22,824 nucleotides of DNA from DATNFP01 sp035606335 (GCA_035606335.1 DATNFP010000118.1:1-22824), one strand, 5' to 3'. Positions 7,752 through 15,624 are shown, counted from the stretch's first letter. Notes: generated by a model from the letters alone, not told the origin. A program made the numbers and translations.

Positions 7752-9709
7752 ATCTTTTTCTGAAAACCTCCCAAATATTTAAAATTTTTAAGCATCAGTT
7801 GCAAATCGGCCCCGGGAGTGTACTGTTGAGCATAGATTATACTGAGCTGTGTTTTTACTTCTTCTGTGGGAGCAAAATTTTCTAAAACATTATAAGGTGG
7901 GATAACCCCATCTTTTATTTTGGGCAGAAAATACGGCGCACTTCCCTGCATGTAGCCCACCCATGTTTTTTTCCCGGCAATAACGCTAAAACAATTATTA
8001 ATGAATTGTCCGCGTTTTTTTACAAAAAGCAAGGTAATTGGGAATAACAAAAGAAATAGTATTGATGAGAACACGTCTACCATTCGTTTATTACGTACTT
8101 GCGCGAATATAGCCAGATTAAAGCGCCTGTCAATGGTATAAAGATCTCCTGATGTATGACTGGAGTTGCTGCCTACAAAGCTTTGGCTGTTCGGCAGATG
8201 GATCTTGTAATCATACTCTTTCCCGCATTGCTGCATTTGGTTAAAGACCTCTGAATAAGTAAGGCCATTGATGCAAAAGATCACTTCATTGATCCCGGCA
8301 GTATAAAGAAGCTGATTCATTTCAGACAGTGAGGCTAAGGAATTACCTTTATTGTCTCCATGACTTATTCGGCCTGATAGCTCTGGCGCATAATGCACAC
8401 GCTGTAAGGTAGCAGCCGTTCTTTGATAAGCATCCTCATCTGCTACAATTACGGCTTTTCGAGGTAATTTATCGTAAGGGATGAACTTGAAAATACCCAG
8501 CCTGTAAAGCAATTCATGTAGCCCCAATAGTATGACAGTCCCTGCAAAACCGGTAAAAATGATAATAGCCCGTGAATAGCGAAGACCCGGTTGCAGCATG
8601 CCGTAATAAGCGAGGATAACGATAGTGCCTACAATCATACCCCTGGTTACCCGCAATGCCCTGTAAGGTTCATCATAGGCGCCATTAAAATACAGGCAAA
8701 CGATCCATAAGATAATGTACACAGGGAAGGTAGCGTATACAGAGCTCCACGGTATCGGCAGTATATTCTTTACATGTACTACCCAGAAATCTTTGATAAG
8801 CCATAATGTAAGCAGCAATACAAGCGCATCGAATAATGGCATCCGTAGTACCTTCAGTACTTGTTTTGCCGCACCCAGAATAGCTCTTAATACAATCCCA
8901 ATGTTGATAAACAGCCTGAAGAGTGTCGCTTGTTGCTTGCTGTAATGCTTCTTTACAAAGGTTGCCAACGCCTCATTAAATATCCTCACATACGAAAGGG
9001 TGGCCTTGCGTGTGCTCTCGCCTTTATAATGTATCAGCGTTGCTTCAGGAAAATAAATGTTTTTATAACCGGCTTTCTGGATACGGTATGAAAGATCTAC
9101 ATCTTCACAATACATGAAATAGTCCTCATCGAAAGCACCTCCTATTTTAGCCAGTAAGCTGCTGCGTACCATCATACAGCAACCGGAAAGTACTTCTACT
9201 TCTGCTAGCTGGTGTTCCTTTACATGTACTGCATAATATTTATTAAAATAAGGCGATTTGCTAAATACCTTATTAATTCCTGTGGTTTTGAATATGGCAA
9301 CTGAAAGGGTAGGGAAAGATTTTTTAGAATCGGGGGCAAACTGTCCTTTACCGTCAATCAGCCGGGGACCAATAGAGCCTGCTTCGGGATGGGTATCCAT
9401 GTAAGCTATGGTTTTTTGGAAAAAATCTTCCGGCATCACCGTATCAGGGTTCAGGAAAAGAATGTACTCACCCTTTGCTATTGCTACACCTTGGTTATTA
9501 GCTTTTGAAAACCCTTTGTTTTCAGTATTCTCAATAAGGACAACAGATGGGAATTTCTCCCGAACCATAGCACAACTGCCATCTTTGGAATTATTATCTA
9601 CAACTATCACTTCGGCGACAATGCCATTAGCAGCTCTCAATACAGAGTGCAGGCACACCTCCAGAAAGTATTTTACGTTGTAATTAACAATGACTACAGA
9701 TAGCTTCAT
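7736..9709 (-). CDS. Family 2 glycosyltransferase fused to a degenerate polyprenyl glycosylphosphotransferase module
   Basis: The 657-residue protein has two parts. Residues 1-260 are a GT2 (GT-A fold, rhamnosyltransferase-like) domain: VVIVNYN (5-11), VVDNNSKDGS (36-45), the FLNPDT metal-binding block (85-90), SGCCMMVR (175-182) and MYCEDVDLSYR (199-209). Residues 291-405 hold four membrane helices, followed by a soluble segment (about 417-535) that sits where the CoA-binding-like domain of WbaP/PglC-type glycosylphosphotransferases sits, though its Gly-rich loop reads VIVADEDAYQ. A further helix follows KRMVDVF (541-547). The chain then goes almost directly to SVIAGKKTWVGYM, the likely counterpart of 'NVLKGDMSLVGPR', so the catalytic core is missing. 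It probably transfers a sugar in surface polysaccharide or glycolipid synthesis at the inner membrane. No other glycan gene adjoins it. Confidence 0.88.
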   Translation of the reverse strand: MKLSVVIVNYNVKYFLEVCLHSVLRAANGIVAEVIVVDNNSKDGSCAMVREKFPSVVLIENTENKGFSKANNQGVAIAKGEYILFLNPDTVMPEDFFQKTIAYMDTHPEAGSIGPRLIDGKGQFAPDSKKSFPTLSVAIFKTTGINKVFSKSPYFNKYYAVHVKEHQLAEVEVLSGCCMMVRSSLLAKIGGAFDEDYFMYCEDVDLSYRIQKAGYKNIYFPEATLIHYKGESTRKATLSYVRIFNEALATFVKKHYSKQQATLFRLFINIGIVLRAILGAAKQVLKVLRMPLFDALVLLLTLWLIKDFWVVHVKNILPIPWSSVYATFPVYIILWIVCLYFNGAYDEPYRALRVTRGMIVGTIVILAYYGMLQPGLRYSRAIIIFTGFAGTVILLGLHELLYRLGIFKFIPYDKLPRKAVIVADEDAYQRTAATLQRVHYAPELSGRISHGDNKGNSLASLSEMNQLLYTAGINEVIFCINGLTYSEVFNQMQQCGKEYDYKIHLPNSQSFVGSNSSHTSGDLYTIDRRFNLAIFAQVRNKRMVDVFSSILFLLLFPITLLFVKKRGQFINNCFSVIAGKKTWVGYMQGSAPYFLPKIKDGVIPPYNVLENFAPTEEVKTQLSIIYAQQYTPGADLQLMLKNFKYLGGFQKKILPKG

Positions 9710-9804
9710 CCTTCGTTATAGCGTAATAGCCTGCGAATATAAGCGGCACAGCTTTAATAACGAAAAAGCGTACAATAGATTGCAGAACTGCCTAAAAATC
9801 GCTT

Positions 9805-10806
9805 TTACTGTACCAAATAATAAATATTAGTTACCCATTTAGTTGAATCTTTATCTTGATATGGGCCTATTGCATATTCTTCAATCACCATATTAGCTCT
9901 TTTGCCTTTAGCGGCTATATAGCGTTGCAATGTCATGTGCTCATTCCCAATACTCATATACCCGCCTTTATGAGTTATCATATAAGCTTTCGATTGTGGG
10001 ATATATGCACATGACGCGCCATTTAAAGGCTTCGAGGTATCTGAAACAGGAAAAGCAGCAAAAATATCAGCCATGTGATTTGCAGTATCCCACATATAAA
10101 AAACACCAACAGCGGAACCATTTATGACAGAACCGGCAGCTTTACCGGTCTGGCTGTAGCTATCTGCAAAGAACTTTTGCATTTCGTTCCAACTCATTTT
10201 TTTACGAATACCCATATAGGTATGTGCCGGGAAAATAGTATCACGTATAGATAGGCTGCTCATACCTGCCGGCATTTTTTCTGTATAATCCTTTAAATAT
10301 TGCAACCCACGATCAAAATCACTGTCAAGCATTTTATCCATATTCATAAAAGCCAGCATTGAATTCCAGGGAAATGAAAAATGACTTGTAAATCCCCAAC
10401 TGGCCTTGGTTTGGCCGTTACCTGCATCCTCTGCTTTTAAAATGCCGTCTGAATTTTGTTTCCAGGGTTTGATCATATGCATAGAAAAGTCTAACTGGCC
10501 ATCTTTCACGGCAATATTCTCAATGCTGCCTTCTCCCGCTTTCTTGCTCATCCAATGATAACTACTGCCTGGTGCGCCATCATTGCCCATATAGTCTATT
10601 TTCATTGTTGAATCAGCCTTATACCAGGGGTCCCAATTTACCCAGTTTTTAAATTTTACCATCTGGTCAAAAACCATATCTTTCGGGGCTTTTATCATTA
10701 CTGTTCTTTCAACAGAAATATCCTTTGGCTCTATCAACCCTAATATTACAACGATCAATACCAGAACGATGATCAAAATGCCAATAAAACGGAGAAATTT
10801 GCCCAT
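9805..10806 (-). CDS. Membrane-anchored SRPBCC domain fused to a GyrI-like effector-binding domain
   Basis: I place the start at the ATG at 10804-10806 (333 residues). An ATG further upstream at 10869 would add 21 residues that look non-coding and would bury the membrane anchor. Residues 5-25 (LRFIGILIIVLVLIVVILGL) form one N-terminal membrane helix. Residues about 30-175 look like a polyketide cyclase/SRPBCC domain: VERTVMIKAPKDMVFDQMVK, FKNWVNWDPW and LQYLKDYTEK. Residues 185-333 look like the GyrI-like domain also found at the C-terminus of AraC-type activators: a long alpha/beta domain ending EEYAIGPYQDKDSTKWVTNI. Both domains bind small hydrophobic ligands in other proteins. No catalytic activity can be assigned, and the neighbours give no clue. 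Confidence 0.8.
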   Translation of the reverse strand: MGKFLRFIGILIIVLVLIVVILGLIEPKDISVERTVMIKAPKDMVFDQMVKFKNWVNWDPWYKADSTMKIDYMGNDGAPGSSYHWMSKKAGEGSIENIAVKDGQLDFSMHMIKPWKQNSDGILKAEDAGNGQTKASWGFTSHFSFPWNSMLAFMNMDKMLDSDFDRGLQYLKDYTEKMPAGMSSLSIRDTIFPAHTYMGIRKKMSWNEMQKFFADSYSQTGKAAGSVINGSAVGVFYMWDTANHMADIFAAFPVSDTSKPLNGASCAYIPQSKAYMITHKGGYMSIGNEHMTLQRYIAAKGKRANMVIEEYAIGPYQDKDSTKWVTNIYYLVQ

Positions 10807-10931
10807 ATTATCAAGATTTTCCTTTAAAACTATAAAATATATTTTGCAATATATATATCTAAGTGTCAATATTTTGAAAGTACAATGACAATCTCAAGGT
10901 CTTTATAACTTATTAATAGTTTATCCAAACG

Positions 10932-10939
10932 TACCTTTG
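10932..10939 (+). promoter_or_regulatory. -7 element of rlmN, immediately before the start codon
   Basis: TACCTTTG is an exact match to TAnnTTTG and is followed by C. Only four bases separate it from the rlmN ATG at 10944. Transcription from such a box normally starts four to seven bases downstream, which would put the first nucleotide at or beside the start codon. I found no TTTG -33 box at the usual distance. Confidence 0.5.
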
Positions 10940-10943
10940 CACG

Positions 10944-11987
10944 ATGAAAAATTTAAGGAACAGCTCTTTGCAGGAATTGGAAGAGCTAATGATGGATTTG
11001 GGAGAACCGTCATTTCGTGCTAAGCAAGTATATGAATGGCTCTGGAAGAAATTTGCCGGTGATATAAACGATATGACCAACCTCTCCAAATCATTGAGAG
11101 AAAAGCTTTCCGAAAAGTTTTTCATTCCTAAAATAAAAGTACATCATAGTCAGTATAGCAGTGACGGTACCATTAAAAACCGTTTACAGCTATATGACGA
11201 CTACTTTGTAGAAAGTGTTTTAATACCAACAGATTCCCGTATGACAGCCTGTATCTCATCGCAGGTAGGCTGTTCATTATCCTGCAAGTTTTGCGCTACC
11301 GGATATTTACCACGCAAACGCAACATGGATTTTGACGAGATAGTGGATGAAGTAGTATTGCTGAATGAGCAGGCTCAGAAGCACTATGGTAAAAACCTTT
11401 CCAATATTGTGTTTATGGGTATGGGTGAACCATTGCTGAACTATAAAAACGTTTTAAAAGCTATAGATAAGATCACATCTCCCGATAGCCTGGGCATGAG
11501 CGCAAGACGTATCACTGTATCTACAGCGGGGGTGTCTAAAATGATAAAAGAGTTGGGCGATGATAAGGTGCGTTTTAAGCTGGCTCTGTCGTTGCACGCT
11601 GCAAATGATAAAAAGCGTAATGAGATCATGCCTATTAATGAGACCAATAACCTAAAGGCATTGGTAGAAGCCTTAAACTATTTTTATCAGCAGACAGGCA
11701 ATGAAATAACTTTTGAATACATCTTGTTTAAAGGATTTAATGATAGTCTGAAAGATGCTGATGAGCTGGTAAAGATCTATCGCCAGGTGCCTGCTGATCT
11801 GGTGAATATTATTGAATACAATCCAATTGAAGCTGCGAGGTTTGAAAAACCTGATGAAAAAGTAGTGGACGAATTCATGCAGTACCTGGATTCTAAAAGG
11901 GTAAACGCTCATTTACGCCGCAGCAGAGGTAAAGATATTGATGCTGCCTGTGGCCAATTAGCTAATGTGGATCATCCTGTAGTATAG
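10944..11987 (+). CDS. rlmN: 23S rRNA (adenine-2503-C2)-methyltransferase / tRNA A37 methyltransferase RlmN
   Basis: RlmN is a radical-SAM enzyme that methylates C2 of A2503 in 23S rRNA and, in E. coli, A37 of some tRNAs. The 347-residue protein has the N-terminal RNA-recognition block (FRAKQVYEWLWKK, 24-36). Its Fe-S motif is C110-x3-C114-x2-C117 (CSLSCKFCATGY). C103, seven residues before the cluster, and C336 (DAACGQLA) match the catalytic cysteine pair C118/C355 of the E. coli enzyme. VFMGMGEPLLN and the Ser-Leu-His-Ala (SLHAAND) block are also present. The length is normal and the start is supported by the conserved N-terminus. It appears to be a single-gene unit, with a -7 box touching its start and a hairpin after its stop. 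Confidence 0.96.
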   Translation: MKNLRNSSLQELEELMMDLGEPSFRAKQVYEWLWKKFAGDINDMTNLSKSLREKLSEKFFIPKIKVHHSQYSSDGTIKNRLQLYDDYFVESVLIPTDSRMTACISSQVGCSLSCKFCATGYLPRKRNMDFDEIVDEVVLLNEQAQKHYGKNLSNIVFMGMGEPLLNYKNVLKAIDKITSPDSLGMSARRITVSTAGVSKMIKELGDDKVRFKLALSLHAANDKKRNEIMPINETNNLKALVEALNYFYQQTGNEITFEYILFKGFNDSLKDADELVKIYRQVPADLVNIIEYNPIEAARFEKPDEKVVDEFMQYLDSKRVNAHLRRSRGKDIDAACGQLANVDHPVV

Positions 11988-11996
11988 TACAGAAAT

Positions 11997-12044
11997 CATA
12001 GTGAACATATCGTTTATATATACTCACTATGCTTTCCTTTTAAT
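11997..12044 (+). terminator. Probable terminator between rlmN and fabH
   Basis: CATAGTGA (11997-12004) and TCACTATG (12024-12031) form an 8-bp stem whose 19-base loop is A+T-rich and may pair further. It is followed on the plus strand by CTTTCCTTTTAATTT. It lies in the gap between the convergent rlmN and fabH genes. The U-tract is better on the rlmN side, but the stem could also slow transcription coming from fabH. Confidence 0.5.
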
Positions 12045-12047
12045 TTA

Positions 12048-13043
12048 TTAGCTATTGTATGCCCATTTTATCAATGTAGCTCCCCAGGTGAAGCCTCCGC
12101 CAAATGCAGCAAGTACTATATAATCGCCTTTGTGCATCTGTTTTTCCCATTCCCACAGGCATAATGGAATAGTGCCGTTAGTTGTGTTGCCGTAGCGGTT
12201 GATATTTATCATTACCTTTTCGGGAGGCAAACTCATTCTATCTGCTGTTGCAGAGATGATGCGCTTATTAGCCTGATGAGGAACTAACCAGGCGATGTCT
12301 TCACCTGTAAGGTTGTTGCGTTCCATAATTTCAGCAGAGACATCCGCCATATTCTTTACTGCAAACTTGAATACGGGCTGACCATCCTGGTAGATGTAAT
12401 GCTCTTTATTCATTACTGTTTCTACAGTAGCAGGTTTTACCGAGCCTCCGGCTTTCTGATGCAAGTACACACGGCCGCTGCCATCGCTGCGAAGTATGGA
12501 ATCTACAATGCCATACCCTTCAGTATCAGGCTCTAAAAGGACTACACCAGCACCGTCACCGAAAATGATGCAGGTAGTGCGGTCTTCATAGTTAACTATA
12601 GAACTCATTTTATCAGCACCAACAACCAAAACCTTCTTATGGCGCCCGCTTTCTATGAATTGTGTAGCTGTGGTAAGTGCATATAAGAAACCGCTGCATG
12701 CGGCGCTCACATCGTAGCCCCAGGCGTTTTTAAGACCTGCCTTGTCAGTAATAATATTGGCAGTGGCAGGGAACTGCATATCGGGGGTGGTAGTAGCACA
12801 AATAAGCAATTCGATATCAAGAGGGTCTATATTTTTTTTCTCAAGCAGTGATTTAATTGCCTCTACTGCCATGTCTGAGGTACCTTTTCCTTCTCCCTTT
12901 AATATGCGGCGCTCCTGGATGCCTGTACGGGCCTGTATCCATTCGTCTGTAGTTTCAACCATTGTCTCTAACTCGGCGTTGGTTAAAACATAATCAGGAA
13001 CATATCCGCTTACTGCTGTTATAGCAGCCTGAATTTTATGCAT
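12048..13043 (-). CDS. fabH: 3-oxoacyl-[ACP] synthase III (KAS III)
   Basis: KAS III starts type II fatty-acid synthesis by condensing an acyl-CoA with malonyl-ACP in the cytoplasm. The 331-residue protein carries the full triad: C116 in DVSAACSGFLYAL, H256 in WLVPHQANKRII and N286 in NRYGNTTNG. N-terminal TDEWIQARTGIQER and C-terminal AAFGGGFTWGA are diagnostic. The primer specificity (acetyl versus branched) cannot be read by eye. The gene lies 63 bases after fabG in the same direction, and a -33/-7 promoter motif in that gap suggests it can also be transcribed alone. Members often occur in several copies in Bacteroidota. Confidence 0.95.
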   Translation of the reverse strand: MHKIQAAITAVSGYVPDYVLTNAELETMVETTDEWIQARTGIQERRILKGEGKGTSDMAVEAIKSLLEKKNIDPLDIELLICATTTPDMQFPATANIITDKAGLKNAWGYDVSAACSGFLYALTTATQFIESGRHKKVLVVGADKMSSIVNYEDRTTCIIFGDGAGVVLLEPDTEGYGIVDSILRSDGSGRVYLHQKAGGSVKPATVETVMNKEHYIYQDGQPVFKFAVKNMADVSAEIMERNNLTGEDIAWLVPHQANKRIISATADRMSLPPEKVMININRYGNTTNGTIPLCLWEWEKQMHKGDYIVLAAFGGGFTWGATLIKWAYNS

Positions 13044-13062
13044 TTATATTTTTTTAAAAAGG

Positions 13063-13097
13063 CAAAATTAGAGGATTATCATTTGAGGTGTGTCAAA
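13063..13097 (-). promoter_or_regulatory. Candidate promoter of fabH in the fabG-fabH gap
   Basis: On the minus strand TTTG (13094-13097, within TTTTGACA) is followed after 23 bases by TAATTTTG (13063-13070), an exact TAnnTTTG -7 box followed by C. The expected start is near 13057, about 14 bases before the fabH ATG. The spacing is at the long end of the usual range. Confidence 0.5.
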
Positions 13098-13106
13098 AGC
13101 CGGTAA

Positions 13107-13853
13107 TTATGTTGTCATGCCGCCACAAACGCCTATTACCTGCCCGGTAATATAGCTACTCATATCTGATGCAAGGAACAATGCCACATTGGCGATCTCT
13201 TCCGGCTTCCCAAAACGTTGCAGGGCGATTTTTTCAAACCATTTTTCACCACCACCATCTTTCAGATAATGGGTCATGTCTGTTTCAACAAAGCCGGGTG
13301 CGATGGCATTGCAGCGAATGTTGCGGCTACCAATTTCCAGCGCTATGGATTTTGTGAAACCTAAAATACCTGCTTTGGAGGCGGCATAGCTGCTCTGACC
13401 TGCGTTGCCCTTTATACCAACAACAGAGCTCATATTGATAATACTGCCGGAACGCGCTTTCATCATCGGTTTTATTACCTGGCGGGTAAGATTGTAGACA
13501 GATTTAAGATTGGCATGAATCACATCGTCCCACTGCTCGGGGGTGAGACGGAGCAGAAGATTATCTTTTGAAATACCTGCATTGTTTACACAAGTATCAA
13601 TTGTACCAAACTCTTTAATTACATCGTTTGCCAGTTGTTCAGAAGCTTTATAGTCTGCTGCGTCTGACTTATAAGCTTTTGCTTTTATAGAAAAAGATGA
13701 TAATTTTTCTTCTAATGCTTTTGCGCGTTCATCGGAAGACAAATAGGTAAAAGCTATATTAGCGCCGTTCTCGGCAAATTTCAATGCTATGGCTTCGCCT
13801 ATGCCCCTGCTGGCGCCGGTGATAAGAGCTACCTTGTTTTCGAGCAATTTCAT
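13107..13853 (-). CDS. fabG: 3-oxoacyl-[ACP] reductase (short-chain dehydrogenase)
   Basis: FabG reduces 3-oxoacyl-ACP with NADPH in fatty-acid elongation. The 248-residue protein has the Rossmann motif TGASRGIG (12-19), NNAG (90-93), N114, and catalytic S143, Y156 and K160 (SSYAASKAGILGFTKS). It also has APGFVETDM and the closing ITGQVIGVCGGM. The length and the FabG-like C-terminus, together with fabH just downstream, favour FabG over another SDR; FabG-like paralogues with other substrates are common, so the substrate is inferred. The region upstream of its start contains five copies of GGGAAA (minus strand). Confidence 0.9.
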   Translation of the reverse strand: MKLLENKVALITGASRGIGEAIALKFAENGANIAFTYLSSDERAKALEEKLSSFSIKAKAYKSDAADYKASEQLANDVIKEFGTIDTCVNNAGISKDNLLLRLTPEQWDDVIHANLKSVYNLTRQVIKPMMKARSGSIINMSSVVGIKGNAGQSSYAASKAGILGFTKSIALEIGSRNIRCNAIAPGFVETDMTHYLKDGGGEKWFEKIALQRFGKPEEIANVALFLASDMSSYITGQVIGVCGGMTT

Positions 13854-14089
13854 TACTGAGGTAAATTTGGGCTGCTAAATTAATGATTGCTGCTGATATG
13901 TTTGAATAAAGAATAAGGGGTCTTTTTTTGTTTTTCCCGTTTCTTTACAAAAAATTTATTTTCCCTATTTTTATCTGATAATCAATTGTTTGTATAAACA
14001 TTATTTCCCATTCTCTACCGCAATTTTCCCCCATTTATGCCCCGTTTCCTTTTTAAGATTTCCCATTGCGTCGCCTTGCTTTACATGCC

Positions 14090-14142
14090 TTGATTAACGA
14101 GATCCTTCGCTTCGCGCTATGCTGCTACGCTCTGGATGGCAA
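14090..14142. repeat. Degenerate dispersed-type repeat, copy 1
   Basis: The first 33 bases match those of copy 2 (14172-14204) at 27 positions, including 13 identical bases, CTTCGCGCTATGC (14110-14122). The element goes on to CTACGCTCTGGATGGCAA. The pattern 'GAGATCC-TTCGC...GCTCTGGATGGCA' resembles short dispersed intergenic elements that I recall from Bacteroidota genomes; that family membership is inference. Confidence 0.55.
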
Positions 14143-14171
14143 TAAGGAGTGAGCATTATTGGCTATATTCT

Positions 14172-14237
14172 TTGATTAGTGAGATATTTTACTTCGCGCT
14201 ATGCACAAGGCTCTGCTGGCTCCGCTCAATATGACAA
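14172..14237. repeat. Degenerate dispersed-type repeat, copy 2
   Basis: This copy starts TTGATTAGTGAGAT, is offset by 82 bases from copy 1, and shares CTTCGCGCTATGC (14192-14204). It has about 12 extra bases before the closing part CTCCGCTCAATATGACAA, which corresponds to the closing part of copy 1. There is no associated transposase. Confidence 0.55.
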
Positions 14238-14330
14238 CTTTGGGAATGCCAATGAATAGCTATAGTAAAGGTATGGGCGGCTAAAATGAAGGACAAATAA
14301 AGATACCAACACCAAACCCCCGAGCGTCCA

Positions 14331-14990
14331 TTAATGCTTGAAATAAGTTAATTCGCCTTTATCGGTTTTTGAAGGTTTATAATGTGCATATTTTTTAGCT
14401 ATCTCATTGTATGTTCCAACGAGATGTTTTTTTACTTTTCTGTCATTGACAAACACATTTCCCTCTTTGTAAACAATATGCACCGGTCCTGCTGTGTCGG
14501 CGAGGTGATCGTGAGCTGCTTGCTTTAATAAATCTCCGAAAAATTTTATGCGTGCTTTTTCTGAGCTATCTGTGAAGTGTACCCATCCATTTTCTCTTCT
14601 AATTGTGGAGGCAGAATCGAAAATATCTTCCAGTCTGATGCTGCCTGTTTTTGTTATGTTGGGAATGGTGTCATTACCCCATAGGGCATAAAATTCTTTT
14701 AATCTCGTTATATATTGTTTCTTTAAAGGCTTGGCTAACTCGTTGCCATTTATTTTGATTTCTTGTGGATTATACTCAATCGTATAAGTTCTACCCGGTT
14801 TTATCAGACCATCTATCACTGCGTCGACCAATATGAAGTTGGGATTATCTTCAGCAACCATTTGCCTGCTTATTTCTTTTAGATCGCTATCCAGAGCAGC
14901 CTCGGGTTGAGATAATGCTTTTTCTTGATTGAAAAGCATGAGGTATACGATAAACAATAATTTGGCTGTTATTTTAAGCTGACTTTTCAT
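14331..14990 (-). CDS. Exported protein of unknown function
   Basis: I do not recognise this 219-residue protein. The N-terminus is a clear signal peptide: MKSQLKITAK, a hydrophobic core LLFIVYLMLF, and a likely cleavage site near ALSQ (residues 25-28), so the mature protein should be periplasmic or secreted. The mature part is mixed alpha/beta and charged. It contains YTIEYNPQEIKINGNELAKPLKKQY in two adjoining pieces (69-93) and a related later stretch, HIVYKEGNVFVNDRKVKKHL (170-189). These look like two versions of one 'strand - turn - K/NG/D - KxxKKxL' unit. Similar 'IKINGxxL' units occur in secreted parts of Bacteroidota BlaR1/M56-linked proteins, but no such gene is nearby. It stands alone, with 477 bases without a gene downstream. 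Confidence 0.75.
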   Translation of the reverse strand: MKSQLKITAKLLFIVYLMLFNQEKALSQPEAALDSDLKEISRQMVAEDNPNFILVDAVIDGLIKPGRTYTIEYNPQEIKINGNELAKPLKKQYITRLKEFYALWGNDTIPNITKTGSIRLEDIFDSASTIRRENGWVHFTDSSEKARIKFFGDLLKQAAHDHLADTAGPVHIVYKEGNVFVNDRKVKKHLVGTYNEIAKKYAHYKPSKTDKGELTYFKH

Positions 14991-15114
14991 ATTTATAGGT
15001 TGATTGTTAGAATGGGGAATCCTAAGATATAACTCTGTTTCTAAAATAATATTTTAATTGGTAAAAGATTTTTATTCCCAGTGTCTATTGCCAGATATCA
15101 GGCTTGGTTAAATA

Positions 15115-15624
15115 TTATCTAGTCAATTTTTCGATAAGAGAAGAATGCTGAGGAAATTGTTGTTGTAAATTTTTTCTATTAGCGAGCTCAAAATCTGCAT
15201 AATCAAAACCGGGAGCAACAGTGCATCCGCATAGAGAATAACTATCCGGTTCTTCGACCCGTGATGCAAACCAGCAACCGGCGGAAATAACAACCTGCAA
15301 TTGCTCTCCGCCTTCAATATCTCTTCCCAAAAAATGTTTTGTAAGCAACCCATCAGGATTTATTTCATAAATGGAAAGACAGCTGCCATCGTAAAAATGC
15401 CATAGTTCATCGGATGCAATGCGATGAAAAGCGGAAAACTCGCCATGTTCTAACAGAAAATAAATACTTGTACTGGCGGAACGGTCGCCTTGATGTTGTG
15501 CTGTAAGTGCAGATTTAGCAATTTGTAATTGTGAGCGATATACTTCCTTGAATGATCCACCTTCGATATGCTTTGTCAATTTAAGTTTCTCTTTCCAGAA
15601 ATGAGCGGAGTGTATCGGTAGCAT
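15115..15624 (-). CDS. DUF985 cupin-superfamily protein
   Basis: The 169-residue protein matches the cupin_5/DUF985 family: IEGGSFKEVYRS (21-32), STSIYFLLEHGEFSAFHRIASDELWHFYDG (two adjoining cupin strands with the His/Glu/His pattern), and the C-terminal CGCTVAPGFDYADFELANR. The family is a single-domain metal-binding beta-barrel. Some members are linked to sugar-epimerase-like folds, but no general function is established. It begins 14 bases after the hemW stop, so the two are likely co-transcribed; this may be simple position rather than a heme role. Confidence 0.88.
   Translation of the reverse strand: MLPIHSAHFWKEKLKLTKHIEGGSFKEVYRSQLQIAKSALTAQHQGDRSASTSIYFLLEHGEFSAFHRIASDELWHFYDGSCLSIYEINPDGLLTKHFLGRDIEGGEQLQVVISAGCWFASRVEEPDSYSLCGCTVAPGFDYADFELANRKNLQQQFPQHSSLIEKLTR

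Larger units (their letters stand above)
13854..14330. other. Gene-free region with TTTCCC motifs and repeats, upstream of fabG
   Basis: These 477 bases hold no plausible reading frame. The fabG-proximal part (13930-14065) is pyrimidine-rich on the plus strand, with TTTCCC five times and TTTCCT once. The distal part (14090-14237) contains two degenerate copies of a repeat. The fabG promoter should lie here, but I find no exact TAnnTTTG box oriented toward it. Confidence 0.6.
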
